This document shows positions 1 through 7,522 of a DNA stretch of 32,347 nt, in pieces. The notes beneath the pieces were generated by a model. The model was not told the DNA's origin, searched no databases, and worked only from the letters and a program-made list of their open reading frames with translations. Source of the DNA: Corallococcus terminator (lineage in GTDB: Bacteria > Myxococcota > Myxococcia > Myxococcales > Myxococcaceae); assembly GCF_003611635.1 (NCBI RefSeq), contig NZ_RAVZ01000071.1, forward strand, positions 1 to 32,347, written 5' to 3'. The stretch's first letter is position 1. The number at the start of each line of letters is the position of its first letter. The position numbers and the translations under genes are program-made.

Positions 1-28
1 CTTCTACCACCGCCGCGCTCGCTGTCAA
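1..28 (-). promoter_or_regulatory. Tandem promoter, leftmost copy, reading leftwards
   Basis: On the minus strand a perfect -35 box TTGACA (positions 28-23) is followed after 16 bases by TAGAAG (6-1). The bases just upstream, near 44-56, are A-rich on the minus strand, as in an UP element. The same TAGAAG occurs in two further copies to the right. Transcription would leave the window at position 1, so the target is not visible. Promoter identity is inferred from sequence only. Confidence 0.55.
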
Positions 29-121
29 CTCCGCGTTGACTGCCCTATTTTCTTGTCGGTGCTGCTCTCTCCCAGAAGTACCTTCCGCGCCAGTGCGCGG
101 GCTTCCGGGTGAGGGGCGCGG

Positions 122-152
122 CTTCTACCACCACCGCCACTTCGTTGATCAA
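122..152 (-). promoter_or_regulatory. Tandem promoter, second copy, reading leftwards
   Basis: The minus strand carries TTGATC (152-147) and TAGAAG (127-122). The 19-base spacer is longer than ideal. The -10 is followed by a GC-rich block, CCGCGCCCC, identical to the one after the third copy; together with the -10 this makes 15 identical bases. The region upstream (about 153-185) is A-rich on the minus strand. Such GC-rich discriminators are typical of rRNA promoters under stringent control; that link is inference. Confidence 0.45.
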
Positions 153-228
153 CTTCTTTCGAGTCGACCTTTGCTGCTTTTCCGCTCGAGCCACCGACCT
201 GCTTCCGTCGGGGTTGAGCGGGGCGCGG

Positions 229-258
229 CTTCTATCTCTTCGCCGCGTTCTGCGTCAA
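229..258 (-). promoter_or_regulatory. Tandem promoter, third copy, reading leftwards
   Basis: The minus strand carries TTGACG (258-253), an 18-base spacer and TAGAAG (234-229), followed by the same CCGCGCCCC discriminator as the second copy. The -10 boxes of the three copies are 121 and 107 bases apart, which argues for a duplicated promoter module rather than chance. Confidence 0.5.
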
Positions 259-337
259 CCGCTCGTTACATCCACGAGCTTTCCTCGGAGAAGCCGGGCG
301 CTGGAACTTCGGCGGCCGGCCTTCGCGGGGAGGGCGG

Positions 338-366
338 CAATAGCACGTGGTTTCCGGCTCACGCAA
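338..366 (-). promoter_or_regulatory. Possible fourth, weaker promoter
   Basis: The minus strand has TTGCGT (366-361), a 17-base spacer and CTATTG (343-338). It lacks the TAGAAG-CCGCGCCCC block of the other copies. It may be chance. The rest of 259-531 holds no open frame with believable protein composition; it is probably leader or spacer DNA. Confidence 0.2.
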
Positions 367-531
367 CATTCCGTCGATGCGCGGATGAGGAAAGAAGACC
401 GGGGCATCACGGGCCTCTTGGTCGGCCGAGGCGGAGCAGCCCCTCTTCTTCTTTCAGGGCGCTGGGATCCGCTCCACCAGCGCCTGCCCAGCATCGACCT
501 GTCCGCGTTCACCTGGGGCTCACTCCGTCCC

Positions 532-2196
532 TCAGCGCAGCGGTTCCGCCTTGTGCTTGCGCGCAGGGTTGTCCTGCCCCACTCGGAACCAGCGGTAGCC
601 GTAGCCCTCCAGCGTCACGACGTGGCGCTTGCCGTCCACGGGTTCGGAGTGGTCCTCGGTCAGCACGTTGTAGAGCGGGCATGCTTCCTCGCCGCCTGTG
701 TCCAGCTTCACGGTGCAGGGCCGGGACGAGAGGTTGTGCAGCACCACCATCGCGTTGCCCTTCCAGTCGTATCGGATGGCGAGCACTCCCTTGTTACTCG
801 TGCGAAGGATCTTCCAGGCCCCCCACCCCAACTCGGGGCACTCCTTGCGCGCTCGGATGATGCGCTCGGTCCAGTTGAGCTGTGAGGCCGGGTCCCTTCG
901 CTGCTGCGCCACGTTCACCTGGGGGAAACCAAACGGTCCCTCCGACACCAGCGGCTTCACCGGCTTGTCCGCCAGCGTGAAGCCTCCGTGCGGCTCCGGG
1001 CTCCACTGCATCGGCGTGCGCACCGACTGACGCTCCACCAAGGCCAGGTTCTCCCCCATGCCCAGCTCGTCGCCGTACCAGAGCACCGGGGTCCCCGGCA
1101 GCGTGAACATCAGGCTGTAGGCCAGTTCGATGCGGCGGCGGTCCCCGTCCAACATCGACGCGAGCCTCCGGCGCAGCCCCCGGTCATAGAGCTGCATACC
1201 CTTGTCGGGCCCCAGCGACTGGAACACCTCCTGCCGGTCCTCGTCCGACAGGCGTCCCAGGTCCAGTTCGTCGTGGTTGCGCAGGAAGTTCGCCCACTGC
1301 GCCGTGTGCGGCAGGTCCGGTGACTCCTTCAGCGCGTCGACGAGCGGCGTCGCATCCCCTCGGGTCAGTGAGAGGTAGAAGTTCTGGTTGGCGAGGAAGT
1401 TGAAGACGAGCTGCATGCGGTCGTTCTTGCCGAAGAACTCCACCACCTCGTCCATCGTGACGTTGGCTTCCGCCAGCAGGATGGCGTCGCCCTTCCTCCA
1501 CGAGAGGAACTCGCGCATCTCCTCCAGGAGGGCGTACGGGTTCTTCACGCCCGGGTTCTTCACTCCCTTGAGCTCCACGAGGAAGGGCACCGCATCCACC
1601 CGGAAGCCGGACACGCCCAGTTCCAGCCAGAAGCCCATCACCTTGAGGATCTGCTCGCGCACCTCGGGATTGGAGACGTTGAGGTCGGGCTGGAAGTCGA
1701 AGAAGCGGTGGAAGTACCAGAGCTTCGCTTCCTTGTCGTACGTCCACGTGGAGGGCTGTACGCCCGGGAAGACCATGCCCTTGTTGGCGTCCTTGGGGCG
1801 CTTCTTCGACCAGACGTAGTAGTCGCCGAAGCGTCCGTCGGGGTCCTTGCGCGCCGCCTGGAACCACGGGTGTTGATCCGACGTGTGGTTCACCACCAGG
1901 TCGATGATGACGCGGATGCCGTGCAGCTTCGCTTCGTGCGTGAAGGCCACGAAGTCGCCCAGGTCCCCGAGCCGGGGATCCACACCGTAGTAGTCGCTGA
2001 TGTCGTAGCCATTGTCGCGGTTGGGCGTGGGCTGGAAGGGCATCAGCCACAGGCAGGTGATGCCCAGGCCCGCCAGGTAGTCCAGCTTGCGCCGCAGGCC
2101 CACGAAGTCCCCGACGCCGTCGCCGTTGCCGTCCATGAACGTCTCGACGTCGAGGCAGTAGATGACCGCGTTCTTGTACCAAAGGTCTTCGATCAT
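532..2196 (-). CDS. GH13 alpha-amylase family enzyme, trehalose-synthase-like
   Basis: A 554-residue glycoside hydrolase of the alpha-amylase (GH13) clan, probably a trehalose synthase-like or alpha-glucosidase-like cytoplasmic enzyme acting on maltose, trehalose or short glucans. The four GH13 signature regions are visible: DLVVNHT (99-105), GFRVDAV with the nucleophile Asp201, the acid/base Glu243 in LLAEAN, and RNHDE with His308-Asp309. The N-terminus (WYKNAVIY) and NRDNGYDISDYYG block are typical of TreS-like members. There is no signal peptide. The ATG at 2196 is preferred over upstream in-frame codons because GGGAG lies before it and homology begins there. It is transcribed away from the LLM oxidoreductase gene. 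From memory, TIGR03885-type oxidoreductases often sit beside such enzymes, which suggests a conserved but unexplained pairing. The exact substrate cannot be read from the sequence. Confidence 0.9.
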   Translation of the reverse strand: MIEDLWYKNAVIYCLDVETFMDGNGDGVGDFVGLRRKLDYLAGLGITCLWLMPFQPTPNRDNGYDISDYYGVDPRLGDLGDFVAFTHEAKLHGIRVIIDLVVNHTSDQHPWFQAARKDPDGRFGDYYVWSKKRPKDANKGMVFPGVQPSTWTYDKEAKLWYFHRFFDFQPDLNVSNPEVREQILKVMGFWLELGVSGFRVDAVPFLVELKGVKNPGVKNPYALLEEMREFLSWRKGDAILLAEANVTMDEVVEFFGKNDRMQLVFNFLANQNFYLSLTRGDATPLVDALKESPDLPHTAQWANFLRNHDELDLGRLSDEDRQEVFQSLGPDKGMQLYDRGLRRRLASMLDGDRRRIELAYSLMFTLPGTPVLWYGDELGMGENLALVERQSVRTPMQWSPEPHGGFTLADKPVKPLVSEGPFGFPQVNVAQQRRDPASQLNWTERIIRARKECPELGWGAWKILRTSNKGVLAIRYDWKGNAMVVLHNLSSRPCTVKLDTGGEEACPLYNVLTEDHSEPVDGKRHVVTLEGYGYRWFRVGQDNPARKHKAEPLR

Positions 2197-2288
2197 CCCG
2201 TCTCCCGGGGCGTGCACCCCGACGCGAGGGACACCCGTTCCCTTTAAGCATCCGGACTTGCCCGGCAGGCCGACGGCTCTCGCGCCGC

Positions 2289-2304
2289 GTGTGGAACCCC
2301 ACAC
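2289..2304. other. Short perfect hairpin in the divergent promoter region
   Basis: GTGTGG (2289-2294) and CCACAC (2299-2304) form a perfect 6-bp stem with a 4-base loop. It lies in the 197-base gap between the divergent GH13 and LLM oxidoreductase genes and may be an operator or RNA leader structure. A second short inverted repeat, CGGGG...CCCCG, lies just before the GH13 ribosome-binding site. Confidence 0.25.
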
Positions 2305-2393
2305 CCGGGGGCTGATGGGCTTTCTTCAGCCAACACTCGCGCGGAGGGAGGCCTCGCGGCGCGGCGGATCCGACGCCAGGGTGGATCCACCCC

Positions 2394-3356
2394 ATGGCAC
2401 TCATCGGATTCCACGCCTCGCACGAACAGTTCACGCCCAGCGAGCTTCTTCGCCTCAGCCGGAAGGCCGAGGGCGCGGGCTTCCAGGCCGCGCTCAACTC
2501 CGACCACTTCCATCCCTGGACGGACGCACAGGGGCAGAGCGGCTTCGCCTGGTCCTTCATGGGCGCGGCGCTCGCCACCACCGGGCTGTCCTTCGGCGTG
2601 GTGAATGCTCCCGGGCAGCGCTACCACCCTGCCCTCGTCGCGCAAGCGCTCGCCACCCTCAATGAGATGTTTCCTGGCCGGGCCTGGGCGGCGCTTGGCA
2701 GCGGGCAGTACCTCAACGAGGCCATCACCGGCACCGGCTGGCCCGCCAAGGATCTGCGCAATGCCCGCCTTCTGGAGTGCGTGGACGTGATGCGCGCCCT
2801 CTTCCGCGGGGAGACCGTTACCCACCGGGGACTCGTCACCGTGGAGGAGGCGAAGCTCTACACTCGGCCGGTGGAGCCCCCCATGCTCCTGGGCGCGGCC
2901 GTCACCGCGAAGACGGCCCGATGGGTGGCGGGCTGGGCGGATGGCCTGCTCACCACCGCCCGTCCTCCCGACGAGCTCCGCAAGGTGGTGGAGGCCTTCC
3001 GGGAGGGCGGCGGTGAGGGCAAGCCGATGTACCTCAAGGTCCAGCTCTCCTACGCGGCCGATGAGGAGCGCGCTCGCGCCGGTGCCCACGACCAGTGGGC
3101 TTCCAACATCTTCGCCAACAGCGTCCTCACCGACCTGCGCACTCCCGCCCAGTTCCAGGAGGCCGCGAGCGTCGTGCAGCCCCATGATCTGGACGGCCCC
3201 CTGCGGGTTTCCAACAGCCTCCAGCAGCACGTGGACTGGCTGGGGGAAGACCTTCGCCTGGGCTTCGAGCGGCTGTACCTGCACAACGTGAACCGGGAAC
3301 AGGACGCGTTCATCGACGCGTTTGGCGCGCAGGTGATTCCGGCCCTTACTCGCTGA
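2394..3356 (+). CDS. LLM-class flavin-dependent oxidoreductase (TIGR03885-like)
   Basis: A 320-residue luciferase-like monooxygenase family protein with the expected single TIM-barrel length. The N-terminus (IGFHASHEQFTP), the NSDHFHPW segment and the GSGQYLNEAITG segment are characteristic of the subfamily annotated as FMN-dependent, non-F420 LLM oxidoreductases; this assignment is from memory. It should bind reduced flavin in the cytoplasm; the substrate is unknown. The ATG at 2394 follows a GGGTGG stretch and starts directly at the conserved family N-terminus. Its stop lies 35 bases before the next gene on the same strand, so the two are probably cotranscribed. It diverges from the GH13 gene. 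Confidence 0.85.
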   Translation: MALIGFHASHEQFTPSELLRLSRKAEGAGFQAALNSDHFHPWTDAQGQSGFAWSFMGAALATTGLSFGVVNAPGQRYHPALVAQALATLNEMFPGRAWAALGSGQYLNEAITGTGWPAKDLRNARLLECVDVMRALFRGETVTHRGLVTVEEAKLYTRPVEPPMLLGAAVTAKTARWVAGWADGLLTTARPPDELRKVVEAFREGGGEGKPMYLKVQLSYAADEERARAGAHDQWASNIFANSVLTDLRTPAQFQEAASVVQPHDLDGPLRVSNSLQQHVDWLGEDLRLGFERLYLHNVNREQDAFIDAFGAQVIPALTR

Positions 3357-3391
3357 CCCTCTGGCGATGCGCCCTGGCTATGCTCGGGCGC

Positions 3392-4495
3392 ATGGCTACC
3401 GAAGTCCTGTCCTCCCAGGCCCTCAACCGGGCCACGCTTGCCCGGCAGTTGCTGCTGACCCGCGAGAAGATGCCGGTGCTGCGTGCCGTCGAGCATCTGG
3501 TGGGCCTCCAGGCGCAGCTCGCGCGCCCTCCGTACCTTGCGCTCTGGTCCCGACTCCAGGGCTTCCAGCGGGACTCGCTCACCAATCTCGCGCACAAGCG
3601 GGACGTGGTTCGCGGCACGATGATGCGCGGCACGCTCCACCTGATGAGCGCGAAGGACTACCTGCGCTACCGCGGCATGTACCGGCCCATGCTCACCGCG
3701 GCCATGAACAGCATCCTCAAGGAGCGTGCCGCGTCGCTGGACCTGCCGGCGCTGCTCGCCACCGCCCGCCCCTTCCTCGATGAGAAACCGCGCACGTTCG
3801 AGGAGGTTCGCGCCCACCTGATGAAGCACCATGTGGATGGCGATGAGCGGGCCATGGGCTTCGCCACTCGCATGCTGCTGCCGCTCATCCAGGTGCCCGA
3901 GGACGGGCTGGACTGGGGGTGGCCAGGCAACTCCGGGTTCACGCTGGCGGAGTCGTGGCTGGGCATGCCGCTGGACACCGATGAGGACGCCTCTCCGCTG
4001 GTGCTGCGCTACCTGGCGGCGTTTGGCCCGGCCACGGTGGCGGACATGCAGACGTGGTCCGGACTCAAGCCCCTGAAGCATGCTTTCGAGAAGGTTCGCG
4101 GCAAGCTGGTGGAGTTCCGTGACGAGAAGAAGCGCGTGCTCTTCGATCTGCCCAAGGCTCCCCGGCCTCCCGAGGACACGCCGGCCCCGGTGCGCTTCCT
4201 GCCCGACTACGACAACCTCATCCTCTCCCACGCGGACCGGACCCGCGTCGTCACCGACGAGCACCGCAAGGCCATGTACACCGGCAACCTGCGCGTGCAG
4301 CCCGTGTTCCTGGTGGATGGGCGCGTCGCCGGCATGTGGTCCACCGAGCGCAAGAAGGGCTCCGCGACGCTGGTGTGCAAGCCGTTCGTTCCGCTCAAGA
4401 AGCCGGCTCGCGACGCCCTCACCCAGGAGGGCGAGGACGTCCTTCGCTTCACCGAGCCTGAGGCCACCTCCGTCGCAGTGAAGTTCGGGACGTGA
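3392..4495 (+). CDS. Winged-helix DNA-binding protein, AlkZ-like
   Basis: A 367-residue member of the HTH_42 (PF06224) winged-helix family, which includes the AlkZ and YcaQ DNA glycosylases that unhook interstrand crosslinks and excise alkylated purines. The N-terminal GLQAQ segment, followed by PYLALWSRL, matches the QxQ active-site motif of AlkZ-like members. The C-terminal half (RFLPDYDNLILSHADR, then GNLRVQPVFLVDGRVAG) is typical of the family. An in-frame ATG at 3380 is possible, but the ATG at 3392 (MATEVLSS) fits the family N-terminus better; neither has a strong ribosome-binding site. It probably shares a transcript with the LLM oxidoreductase. The gene ends only 9 bases from the end of the convergent helicase gene. 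A repair role is inferred from the family. Confidence 0.85.
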   Translation: MATEVLSSQALNRATLARQLLLTREKMPVLRAVEHLVGLQAQLARPPYLALWSRLQGFQRDSLTNLAHKRDVVRGTMMRGTLHLMSAKDYLRYRGMYRPMLTAAMNSILKERAASLDLPALLATARPFLDEKPRTFEEVRAHLMKHHVDGDERAMGFATRMLLPLIQVPEDGLDWGWPGNSGFTLAESWLGMPLDTDEDASPLVLRYLAAFGPATVADMQTWSGLKPLKHAFEKVRGKLVEFRDEKKRVLFDLPKAPRPPEDTPAPVRFLPDYDNLILSHADRTRVVTDEHRKAMYTGNLRVQPVFLVDGRVAGMWSTERKKGSATLVCKPFVPLKKPARDALTQEGEDVLRFTEPEATSVAVKFGT

Positions 4496-4504
4496 CGGCG
4501 GTCC

Positions 4505-7453
4505 TCAGGCGAAGAGCTGGAGCAGGTCCTCGCGGGTGATGGCGGCGGCTCCAGAGGCTTCGCTGAGCGCGGCTTCGAACAGCGCTCGCTTCTTCTCCTG
4601 GAGGCCGAGGATCTTCTCCTCCACCGTGCCCTGGGACACCAGCCGGTAGACCATCACCGGCCGCTCCTGCCCGATGCGGTGCGCGCGGTCCGCCGCCTGC
4701 GCCTCCACCGCCGGGTTCCACCACGGGTCCATCAAGAACACGTGGTCCGCCGCCGTGAGGTTCAGGCCCGTGCCGCCGGCCTTCAGCGACATCAAGAGCA
4801 CCGGGGCTCCGTCCGGCCCCTGGAAGCGCGAGGTCACGTCGCCGCGGTTCGTCGTCGTGCCGTCCAGCCGCTCGAAGGCGATGCCCGCGCCCTTGAGCCC
4901 CGGCTCGATGAGGTCCAACAGCGACGTCCACTGCGAGAACACCAGCGCCTTGTGACCTTCCGCGACCGCCGTCTCCAGCGCGTCCACCAGCGTCTGCACC
5001 TTGGAGGACGTCTTCGCGTGCTGGCCGGGCACGAGCGCGGAATGGCAGGCCGCCTGCCTCAGGCGCAGCAGGGCTTCCAACGCCTTGAGCACGCTGCCGC
5101 CTTCGTTCAGCAGCGCTACGACTTCCGCCCTCGTGGCCGCCATCACCGCGTCGTAGACGCTGCGCTCGCGCTCATCCAACTGCACGTGCATCACCGAGTC
5201 CGTGCGCGGCGGCAGCTCCGGTGCCACGTCGCGCTTCAGGCGCCTCAGGATGAACGGGCGGATGCGCCGCCGCAGGCCCTCCGCCGCTCCCGGCTTGCCG
5301 TCCGCGATGGGCTGCGCCGTCTTCTCCTCGAACTGACGGCGCCCCCCGAGCAGGCCCGGGTTGGTGAAGTGCATCAGGCTCCACAGTTCGTCCAGGCGGT
5401 TCTCCAGCGGCGTGCCGCTGAGCGCGAGCCTCAGGTTCGCCTTGAGGCCAAACGCGGCCCTCGACACCTGGCTCTCCGGGTTCTTGATGGCCTGGGCCTC
5501 GTCCAGCACCACCGCCTCCCACGTGGGCGCTCCCAGCGTCGGCGCGTCCAGACGCAGCAGCGCGTACGTGGTGAGCGTCACGTCCGCCGTGGGGTCCAGC
5601 TTGCGACCGGGGCCGTGGTAGACGCAGACCTTCAACGACGGCCGGAAACGCTGCAGCTCCGCCACCCAGTTGGGCAACACACTCGTGGGACACACCACCA
5701 GCGAGCGCGGGCCCAGGATGCAGATGGTCTGGAGCGTCTTTCCCAGACCCATGTCGTCCGCGAGGATGCCTCCCAGCCCCGCTCCCTTGAGGAACCCCAG
5801 CCAGCTCACGCCCTGCTGCTGGTAGGCGCGCAACGTGGCGTTGAGCTCCGCTGGCAGCACCGGCGGCGGCAGCTTGTCGAAGCCCTCCACCATGGGCGCC
5901 AGCTTGTCCAGGCCCGGGGGCGGCGGCTGATCCAACGATTCGCACAGCGCGGTCAACTCAGGCAACGCGTGGTTCGCGACCCGTCCATCCTCCTGGCGCG
6001 CGGCCAGGAGGTCCGCGACGCGCTGGCCGTTCTTGTCCAGCCACGCTCGCGGCAGCGGCGCCCATCCACCGCCATCCAGCGGCACGAGCCCCAGCCCCTC
6101 GGTCCAGGCCCGCACCACCGCCGCGGCATCCACCGTGCGCGCGCCTCCCTTGCCTCCCTCCACGTCGAACTCCAACGTGAAGCGCACCTGCGGCACGCCC
6201 TCGCCCGACGCGCCTCCCTCCACGCGCAGCGACGGCCTCAGGCGCATGTCCGGACTGACGATGCCCGCCGCGTCTCCTCCCAGGTCGCCTCGCCACTTCC
6301 GCAGCTTGTCCGCGAAGCGCATCATCTCCGGCCCCTGCACCGTGAGCCTTCGTCCGGGCACGAGGTTCAGCTCGTCGCGGAGCTGGTGCAGGAGCTTCGT
6401 CTCCGCGGCTTCGTCGCGCAGGGGCACCGCGCCCCGCAGGTACACCATGCGCCCGTTGTCGATCCGCACCGTGGGCGGCGCGCCGTACACCAGCGTGGGC
6501 AGCACCGACAGGCCCGCGGTGAGCTGGTTCAACTCCAGGAGGATTCGCGGCTTCAGGTCGCGATCCAACGGCGGCAGGCGGCGGCTCTTCACGTCCACCG
6601 GCATGCGCCTCGCCAGCTCCGGCAGCACCTTGGCGGACAGCTCCCCCAACTGCTCCGGCGCGTAGGTGCGCACGAGCGGCAGGTGCTGGAGCCAGGCGCC
6701 CGTCATCGCCGTCTCTCCCAGGCGCACCAGCGAGTCGGACGTCAGCGCGACGCCCGGGCTCACCACTTCCTTGATGCGCGGGTCGCCGGACACCGTCAGC
6801 ACCCACTGCTGACCCCGGTCCTCCACCTTCGCTCGCGGGGGCAGGACCTCGCTGGACACCGCCACCGGACGCCCGTCCAACAGCACGTTGCGCGCGGGCT
6901 CCAGCGCCCGCAGCAGCGCGTCCAGCTTCTCCGCCAGCAGCGGCCCCCGCGTGCGCCGCTCCAGCAGGCGGTCCATGTTCAGGTCCACCTGCTCCACCTG
7001 CAACGTGACGCCGCCCGTGGGCTTCGCGATGCGCCCCGCGAGGCTGTCCTCCAGGGGCTCCTCGGTGCCGTCCGCGTGCGCGAGGACGCGGTGCAGTTGC
7101 AGGCCGCCTTCCACTCGCGTGAAGCGGTACACCACTCGCGACCAGCGCTCCGCCACGGCCTCCAGCGGCGCGTCCTGCTTCTCCGCCTGCTCCAGGGAGA
7201 TGGCCGCCGCGACGACGTGCTCGCAGGGATCCACGCGGCTGGGGCAGTCACACTCCCACGCCTCGTCGCCCGGGTAGAGGACGACGGTGAGGGCCACCGG
7301 TCGGCCCGCCGCCTTCACCCTCAATTCGATTTCAGTGGCCGTGCGCGACTGGAGCGCCACCGCTCCTGCTCGCGCCAGACTCACCCCGTTGGACCAGATG
7401 CCGGGGCGGGCTTCTTTTCGGACGGCTTCGAGGAGCTGGGCGTTCTCGGACAT
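4505..7453 (-). CDS. SNF2-family helicase with N-terminal SWIM zinc finger
   Basis: A 982-residue Swi2/Snf2 (Rad54-like, SF2) DNA-dependent ATPase. A SWIM zinc finger, CxC...CxH, lies at residues 68-79 ([14 protein letters not shown]). The ATPase core is in the C-terminal half: Walker A DDMGLGKT near 563-570, DEAQ near 652, then [18 protein letters not shown]. The second lobe has FSQWTS near 839, [10 protein letters not shown], and the motif VI segment ADRAHRIGQ near 924. The middle region (about 100-520) resembles bacterial SWIM-SNF2 proteins and has no further motif I can name. Such proteins move on or remodel DNA-protein complexes. The ATG at 7453 begins 69 bases after the TonB receptor stop, so it may be the last gene of the kinase-PEGA-receptor run. 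Confidence 0.95.
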   Translation of the reverse strand: MSENAQLLEAVRKEARPGIWSNGVSLARAGAVALQSRTATEIELRVKAAGRPVALTVVLYPGDEAWECDCPSRVDPCEHVVAAAISLEQAEKQDAPLEAVAERWSRVVYRFTRVEGGLQLHRVLAHADGTEEPLEDSLAGRIAKPTGGVTLQVEQVDLNMDRLLERRTRGPLLAEKLDALLRALEPARNVLLDGRPVAVSSEVLPPRAKVEDRGQQWVLTVSGDPRIKEVVSPGVALTSDSLVRLGETAMTGAWLQHLPLVRTYAPEQLGELSAKVLPELARRMPVDVKSRRLPPLDRDLKPRILLELNQLTAGLSVLPTLVYGAPPTVRIDNGRMVYLRGAVPLRDEAAETKLLHQLRDELNLVPGRRLTVQGPEMMRFADKLRKWRGDLGGDAAGIVSPDMRLRPSLRVEGGASGEGVPQVRFTLEFDVEGGKGGARTVDAAAVVRAWTEGLGLVPLDGGGWAPLPRAWLDKNGQRVADLLAARQEDGRVANHALPELTALCESLDQPPPPGLDKLAPMVEGFDKLPPPVLPAELNATLRAYQQQGVSWLGFLKGAGLGGILADDMGLGKTLQTICILGPRSLVVCPTSVLPNWVAELQRFRPSLKVCVYHGPGRKLDPTADVTLTTYALLRLDAPTLGAPTWEAVVLDEAQAIKNPESQVSRAAFGLKANLRLALSGTPLENRLDELWSLMHFTNPGLLGGRRQFEEKTAQPIADGKPGAAEGLRRRIRPFILRRLKRDVAPELPPRTDSVMHVQLDERERSVYDAVMAATRAEVVALLNEGGSVLKALEALLRLRQAACHSALVPGQHAKTSSKVQTLVDALETAVAEGHKALVFSQWTSLLDLIEPGLKGAGIAFERLDGTTTNRGDVTSRFQGPDGAPVLLMSLKAGGTGLNLTAADHVFLMDPWWNPAVEAQAADRAHRIGQERPVMVYRLVSQGTVEEKILGLQEKKRALFEAALSEASGAAAITREDLLQLFA

Positions 7454-7522
7454 GGCAGGGGCGTTCCCTACGCCCCGCCACGCCCCCGCGCAACGTCCGA
7501 TGCGGACTGACTGAGCGCTGCC

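Noticed and set aside
255-512. Minus-strand 85-codon frame in the left gap
   Set aside because: Composition is Arg/Ser-rich with no domain, no convincing ribosome-binding site, and it overlaps the tandem promoter region.
4679-7510. Very long plus-strand open frame opposite the SNF2 helicase gene
   Set aside because: It is rich in Arg, His, Gln and Val, the usual antisense shadow of a high-GC gene, and shows no domain; the minus-strand frame has all helicase motifs.
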